Shown here: in pieces, positions 58,688 through 64,000 of the stretch
Numbering within the stretch: position 1 is the stretch's first letter
How the letters are laid out: each line of letters opens with the position of its first letter
Assembly: GCA_014529385.2 (NCBI GenBank)
Contig: CM043944.1
Location: 70,564,895 to 70,628,894 of the forward strand
DNA: 64,000 bases
Reading direction: 5' to 3'
From: Adiantum capillus-veneris
Taxonomy: Eukaryota > Streptophyta > Polypodiopsida > Polypodiales > Pteridaceae
Program-made: the position numbers and the translations under genes
Notes under the pieces: model-generated
Databases searched by the model: none
The model's input: the letters and a program-made list of their open reading frames with translations, nothing else
Told to the model about the DNA's origin: nothing

Positions 58688-58915
58688 TGTTGGAATTAGG
58701 GTTGCAGAGAAACACACACAGCTTGGAGAAGACGAAGGAAGCTCAAGGCACACAATAGAGAGTGTGTTACTTAGTGTGCAATGGAAAGATCGATAGCCCT
58801 AGAGTGATGGGCGTATATACAATGCACGGGGGAAAAAAACCTCCTAAAGAGGGAAAAAATGCCCCGACGGTCCTAGTGTGTTCACACACATCACTACCAC
58901 ATGTATATGGTAACA
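58688..58915 (-). repeat. Right LTR (5' LTR) of the Copia element
   Basis: 228 bp, followed by the duplicated gtttg. Confidence 0.95.
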
Positions 58916-58919
58916 GTTT

Positions 58920-59071
58920 GTGAGTGTGTGTGTGTGTATGGTAAGAGAGAGAGAGAGGGTGATTAATTTACACGAAACAAGAGAGATATGGTGAGAGAGC
59001 GAGAGATGGGAGAGCCCATGTGAGGGTGAGTATGTGTGTAAGTGTTTGTGTGTGTGTGTGTGTGTGGGTGT

Positions 59072-59151
<80 letters not shown>

Positions 59152-59185
59152 TAAGAGAGGGAGAGAGAGAGCTGAATTTACACAG

Positions 59186-59228
<43 letters not shown>

Positions 59229-59290
59229 CGACTGAACGAGAGAGAGGGAGAGAGAGAGATTGAGGGAGAGCTTGTGGAAAAAAAAAATTT
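58920..59290. repeat. GT and GA microsatellites, locally duplicated
   Basis: (GT)n at about 59048-59111, (GA)n at 59112-59148 and 59190-59226, and shorter runs at 58923-58958. The phrase gagcccatgtgagggtgagtatgtg (given here as a landmark near 59012) closely matches 53685-53709 on the other side of the Copia element, so the low-complexity DNA was already duplicated before or around the insertion. Confidence 0.85.
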
Positions 59291-59507
59291 GCCAGCATTT
59301 CCTTTGTAACTGCTCATACTTTTCAAACAAATCCGATCATGCAATCTCTCATGAAACCCTCACATGAGGTTGTAGGAAATTTATGTAGTGACACACTTTC
59401 TATCCAGCCTTGGAACACTTTGCTTGATGCATTGACCTATCATACAAATTCATTGCTATGTACTCTTCATATTCAAGATTGAATTGAGTAGATGTAGTGC
59501 CACCTAC

Positions 59508-59712
59508 CTGTGTGTTGTATTCTCCTCTTGTGTAAAAGATGACTGTGTTTGAAGTTGGAACCAATACTTGATTTCCTTGTGTCTTCGAACGCCAAATGTC
59601 GTGGGCTACCTGTGTGTTGTACTCTCCTATTGTGTATTTGAAGATGACCATATTCGTAGTTGGAACTAATACTCGGTTTCATTATGTCATCAAACACTAG
59701 ATGTCATGGGCG
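59508..59712. repeat. Tandem duplication of about 100 bp
   Basis: Two diverged direct copies share cctgtgtgttgtattctcct, tttgaagttggaac and catgggc-type blocks (about 59508-59607 and 59608-59712). No coding function seen. Confidence 0.75.
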
Positions 59713-59758
59713 TTGTTTCCCTTCACCCGAATGTCAAAGACATGCCTCATTGATCAAT

Positions 59759-59791
<33 letters not shown>

Positions 59792-60440
59792 AAAGTATCC
59801 TTGTGCGTAGGCTTGGATCAAGACATGGCAAGCAAGGAGAAGAGAAAAACTGTGTGCGCAACATGCAAGGCCAATGTCTGCAAGGGAGGGTGAAACAAGT
59901 AATGCGGCAAGCCGAACCTTGCAAAGGCAAGGCCTACGAGAAAGACTGAAGCAAGTCATTCATGTACCTATGAATATGTGTGTGTGTGTGTGTGAATCTA
60001 CTACAAAAGAGGCAGCACATTTGCATCACTGTATGTGCAAGATAAATCATGCCAATGTCTAAACGTTTTTTCATTTCCTTTTTTTGGGTGATGGAAGCGC
60101 AAGAAAACTAATGGTGTGCCTTATTTGGTCCTTGAAAAAGTATGGAGTCCATGTGCCTTCCATTCTCTCTTTCTGTGGACATAAAGGCACCCCTTCCTCT
60201 TTTCTTTTTCACAATACAATATGTCAAGTTGTACATGCATAGCATTAAATAAAAAAAGATGCTTTGTTTCATTTAGAAAGTACCTCATTTTCCTTAAGAA
60301 AGAAAAGGTAATCCAAGGTATGTTTCACACTATTAGAGAGAATGTGTACGTCAATGTGGAAGGAACATCCTGATCGGGGTATGAAGTTGCGAAGGAGAGT
60401 GAGATAGATCACTTTGTCTGAGATAATGGGCCACGAGTTT
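59713..60440. other. No recognisable gene
   Basis: Short GT runs at 59761-59790 and 59976-59995. Only short open frames. Confidence 0.5.
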
Positions 60441-60453
60441 ATGTTCCATGTAG

Positions 60454-60589
<136 letters not shown>

Positions 60590-60977
60590 GCATCTAGAGG
60601 TGATCACATCTAAAGAATAGCAAAGTCCGATGTGAGAAGGGATATCCATGGGGGCTATGGGTAGGTGCCATTACTGCTTAATTGTTCGATCAGTAAGCCA
60701 GAGTCCCTGGTTGTGCGAGGGTAGGATATGGAGCAGTAGCCAACTTAGAGGGTGAGAATAGATTGTGTCTTGTACACCTAAGATTGTGTGTGTGTGTGTG
60801 TGTGTATGTATCATTCCCCCTTCTTGCAGAGAGGTCCATTCTCTAAAGATAGAGACAATCAAAGAGTGCGAGAGATTGTGCACATATTTGTGTGTGTGTG
60901 TGTGAGAGAGAGAAAGAGGGTTTCTGAGTGTGTGTGTGTCTAGAAAGAGAGAGTGGATATATTATTTTCTACTAGCT

Positions 60978-61177
<200 letters not shown>

Positions 61178-61352
61178 GTGGCGGCCCCTCTGTGAGCGCA
61201 AGGACAAGGAGGGGGGGTGGTGGCAGCGCCTCGCAGCAAAAAAAGTTTTTTTCTTTTTTCTTTACAATGCTTTCCCTCTTTGGGGTTAGTATCGACGGCC
61301 GTGGCTTTTGGAAGTCGGCCATCATTAGCCCTCCCCTTCTGGCTAGAGGCAT

Positions 61353-62572
61353 TCATGCCTCTAACTCTACTTTTGATTCTGTAGCAGTGGAATTGGAGGG
61401 TTCTCCCTCCTCTGGAATATCTACCATGAACTCTAGATCAAACCTTAAGAAGTACCTTTTGAGCCTCCATCCATTGACTCTGGTCTTATGAATTCGACCA
61501 TCTGCCTCCATTAATTTGTAGCTACCATTGACATATTGCCTTTTGACGATGAATGGCCCTTCCCATCTGGGCTGAAACTTCTTATCTTTCATAGTGTCGA
61601 ATCTGTTGTCATACCTCAATACTAACATGCCTTTCTTCAGACCCTTTTCCTTAAGCCCTTGATTGAATGTGAGTCGGTGTCATTCTGCTTGCATCACATA
61701 GTAGTTGATCGCATCTTCCCTGTCTAGCTGAAGCCTTTCTAGATCCAAGATGTGGTTGCAGAGATGGGAAATTGGGTACTATAACTGACTAGCCATGAAT
61801 TGCAAGCTGGCTATCTGCACCTCGATGGGTAGAATGGCCTCTTTTCCATATTCTAGATGGAAAGGGATGAAACCTAGTGACGTTCGAAATGTCGTGCGGT
61901 AGGCCCAAAGAGCGTCCATGAGATGCTTATCCCAATCACTGGTGTAGTTATTCACCTGCTTTATGATGATTTTACAGATCATGTCGTTTACCTTTTCTAC
62001 TAGACCATTGCACTGTGGATAGTATGGAGTGGAGTGTCGGCGTGTGATGCCTAGCTTTTTTATCAGTTCTCCCACCAAGTCGCTTCTGAAACCTAGTCCT
62101 CTATCAGATATTATCTCCAGAGGTGTGCCAAAGTGGCAACAGATGTGCTCAAATATGAACTTTGCCACTTCTTGGGTTGTAATGTGTGTGATGGCTGCTG
62201 CTACCGCCCATTGGGTAATGTAGTCTACACTAACTAGAATGTACAGTTTAAACGATTGGGCCCTTGGTAAAGGACCAATTGCATCTATTCCCCACTTCTC
62301 AAACGGGCCATATCGGAGATGACAGGAGTCTGTGGCTCATAGGTTAGTGTTTGATCAATGGATACTTGACAAGCTCTGAATGTTTTACACCAATGATGCA
62401 CATCCCTATTCAAACTAGGCCAAGAGAATCCTGCCTGTAGAATCTTCATACTAGTAATATCTAGAGCAAAGTGGCTGCCGCAAACACCATCATGGCAACT
62501 TGAGATAACCTCCATGATTTCACTGGACATTGGCACTCGCCTGACAATTTGGTCTTTGCCCTTGCAGTACAA
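61353..62572 (-). pseudogene. Tat-like integrase with C-terminal domain
   Basis: The zinc-binding part reads SCHDGVCGSHFALDITSMKI, WPSLNRDVHHWCKTFRACQ. The core has WGIDAIGPLP (about 62265-62295), EIISDRGLGFRSDL (about 62095-62130) and STPYYPQCNGLVEKVNDMI near 62000, so the D, D, E triad looks present. DALWAYRTTFRTSLGF and PFHLEYGKEAILPIEV follow. The C-terminal piece (61353-61628) has FQPRWEGPFIVKRQYVNGSY and VNGWRLKRYF. Frame breaks occur near 62290 and 61690-61780. Confidence 0.87.
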
Positions 62573-62862
62573 TGTGCTGTTTATAAGGCGGTATCTTGTT
62601 GCCTTTCAGACAAGCCATCATTTCTGGCCCTTGGTATACCCTTCAGGGCATTCTCCTGTGTCTAAGAAGCTGATGATATCAGGCATAGCATCGCTACCCT
62701 GAAAGAGGGGCAGCTTTAGTTTGATTGCTCCTATGGGAACATCTTGTGTTATTTCCTTGGCTAGAGCATCTACTTCTTGATTTTCTACCCTAGGGACATG
62801 AAATAACTGCACTGCTTCAAACTTTCTTAAAAGATCCTTAACTTGGCATAATTGGCTGATTT

Positions 62863-63400
62863 TTACAAAACCTGAGTGCCATTTATCTGCTTAATCAAGA
62901 GCATGGCATCGCCAAACACATTTGGGCATTGAATCCCTTGCAAAACACATTTTTCTAATCCAAGAATTAGGGCCGCGTACTCTGCTTTGTTTGTTGGAGT
63001 GGGAGTGTAGTAACTACCCAATAGAGAAGACCTTTTCCCTTTGCTCATTGAAAATGATGATGCCAGCTGCAGCTTGGTCCACTGTCCTTTTGTAAGCTCC
63101 ATCAAAGAAAAGAGAGTGAGCTCCTTCTAGCTTAGGAATTTCCACCATTGGTGTCACTCCTTTGCCTTCTGTGTTGATCTTTAGCTTCTTCTCATGGTGA
63201 CGATGAGTAAGAATACCTGTTAGATTAGATCTGGTGGAGTTCTCCACTTGCATAGTGTAATCAAACTCTTGTAATCTAACGAGCCACTTAGAGATTCTAG
63301 ATGAGACATCCATGTGTTGTATTACATACGGAAAGACTCTTCCATTGTTAGAATTACAAAGGGTCTAGGCAATAGATAAGAGCGGAACTTCGTAGTGGCA
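62863..63400 (-). pseudogene. Tat-like RNase H C-terminus and archaeal-type RNase H
   Basis: The first RNase H ends with ISKWLVRLQEFDYTMQVENS. After a linker the second domain has LFFDGAYKRTVDQAAAGIII, TPTNKAEYAALILGLEKC and NVFGDAMLLIKQINGTQ, i.e. Asp, Glu and Asp of the RNase H fold are kept. A frameshift lies between the parts near 63050. Confidence 0.8.
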
Positions 63401-64000
63401 AACATCAATGCAAGCACCATGTGCTCTACCGTGGTGAATCCTTTTTTTGGATGGGGTCATGACACGACTAGAGAACTAGATAGGACGCATGAAAGAGGAT
63501 TGGGGGTCCTTCTCCATTAGTACGGCCCCAACTGTGTCACTTCCTACACTGGGATTAACATAAAATGGCTCACCCCATCTAGGGGGTGCAATGGTGGGAA
63601 GTGAAGCCAAAATCTGTTTTGCTTCGCTGAATTGTTGCTCATTTTCTTCACTCCATAGGAAGGCATCTCTCTAGATGACTTGTTGTAAAGGGAGAACCAA
63701 TTGAGAGAGCAAGTGAATGAACATGCTCAAATACCTTACCTTCTGAAGGAAAGATACCAATTGTTTAGCTGTGGTGGGTGATGATAAAGATACTAAAGCT
63801 TGAACCTTGCTTGGGTCAGCCTCAATTCCTTCTTCTGAAATTACATGGCCGAGAAGAGTGACCTTGCTTTCACCAATGTGACACTTATCTACGTAAGCTG
63901 GTCACCCAAGATTTACAGCCTAGCCAGGCCATTGTAGACCTTGCTCAAATGGAGGGAGAGAGAGTTGTAGATGTAGAAATCATCTATGAAAACCCGTATT

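Larger units (their letters stand above)
53735..58915 (-). mobile_element. Ty1/Copia LTR retrotransposon, nearly intact, minus strand
   Basis: Two 228-bp LTRs (53735-53962 and 58688-58915; tgttggaatt...ggtaaca) differ at about three positions. The duplication gtttg flanks them (53730-53734 and 58916-58920). A tRNA-Met primer site lies at 58674-58685 and a purine tract (AGGGGGGATTTG on the minus strand) beside the left LTR. The interior encodes gag, protease, integrase, RT and RNase H in that order, which is Copia order. Only two frameshifts, near 56735 and in a G9 run at 56407-56415, interrupt an otherwise open polyprotein. High LTR similarity means recent insertion. Confidence 0.95.
61353..64000 (-). 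mobile_element. Tat-like Ty3/gypsy element, pol region (continues beyond the window)
   Basis: Minus strand, from the right edge: a decayed RT C-terminus and RNase H (about 63310-64000), then a second, archaeal-type RNase H (about 62863-63170), then integrase (61779-62572) and its C-terminal domain (61353-61680). Two RNase H domains before integrase are characteristic of the Tat/Ogre branch. I see no LTR, primer site or purine tract in the window; the 3' LTR should lie left of 61353 but is not evident in the microsatellite-rich DNA. Confidence 0.8.

Overview
This window looks like nuclear DNA from a land plant with a large, transposon-filled genome. The only clear host gene is a two-exon nuclear gene for the chloroplast photosystem II assembly factor Psb28 (minus strand, 3598-5228). 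A broken pentatricopeptide-repeat (PPR) fragment lies at the left edge. The mobile elements are typical of plants: Copia, chromovirus-type Ty3/gypsy, Tat-like Ty3/gypsy with two RNase H domains, a LINE, and tRNA-Met primer sites. A non-seed vascular plant such as a fern would fit, but that is inference.

Layout. 1-215: PPR remnant. 217-3597: no gene; homopolymer tracts at 2808-2925. 3598-5228: PSB28. 6640-26520: a four-deep nest of retroelements. A LINE reverse-transcriptase relic (6640-7161 and 26086-26520) is split by a minus-strand Ty3/gypsy element, gypsy-A (7162-26085, 5-bp target duplication gataa). The left LTR of gypsy-A is split by a plus-strand gag-only LTR element (8095-17181, duplication gctca). 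The 5' LTR of that element is split, seven bases from its end, by a chromovirus (8102-13896, duplication taaag/caaag). The gypsy-A integrase is also split by a non-coding DNA transposon at a TTAA site (18903-20178), and gypsy-A pol carries a small internal inversion (about 22059-22440). 28433-28720: a single LTR with its primer site. 30303-34144: a second, minus-strand member of the gag-only family, itself holding a second TTAA transposon (31881-33190). 35470-36660: tandem repeats. 37094-39655: an unidentified, decayed multi-exon protein gene.

41105-52487 is the most unusual object: an 11.4-kb DNA transposon with 30-bp terminal inverted repeats (one mismatch) and a 4-bp TGGA target duplication. 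It sits inside another unidentified minus-strand coding sequence, whose reading frame continues exactly across the empty site. Inside are two convergent multi-exon genes. One (plus) combines a basic N-terminus, coiled-coil, RING-like zinc domain, Lys/Glu-rich segment and FCP1/SCP-type phosphatase domain. The other (minus) encodes a large, cysteine-rich, transposase-like protein. Both carry nonsense or frameshift lesions in their 5' exons. Several unrelated minisatellites in the element share a TTTGGTAC-like core that is also found in the terminal repeats.

53735-58915: a young, nearly intact minus-strand Copia element (target duplication gtttg) with two frameshifts. 58920-61172: dense GT, GA and TA microsatellites. 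61353 to the right edge: pol of a minus-strand Tat-like Ty3/gypsy element. I saw no tRNA, rRNA or CRISPR array. All homology calls are from motif recognition by eye, not from a database search.
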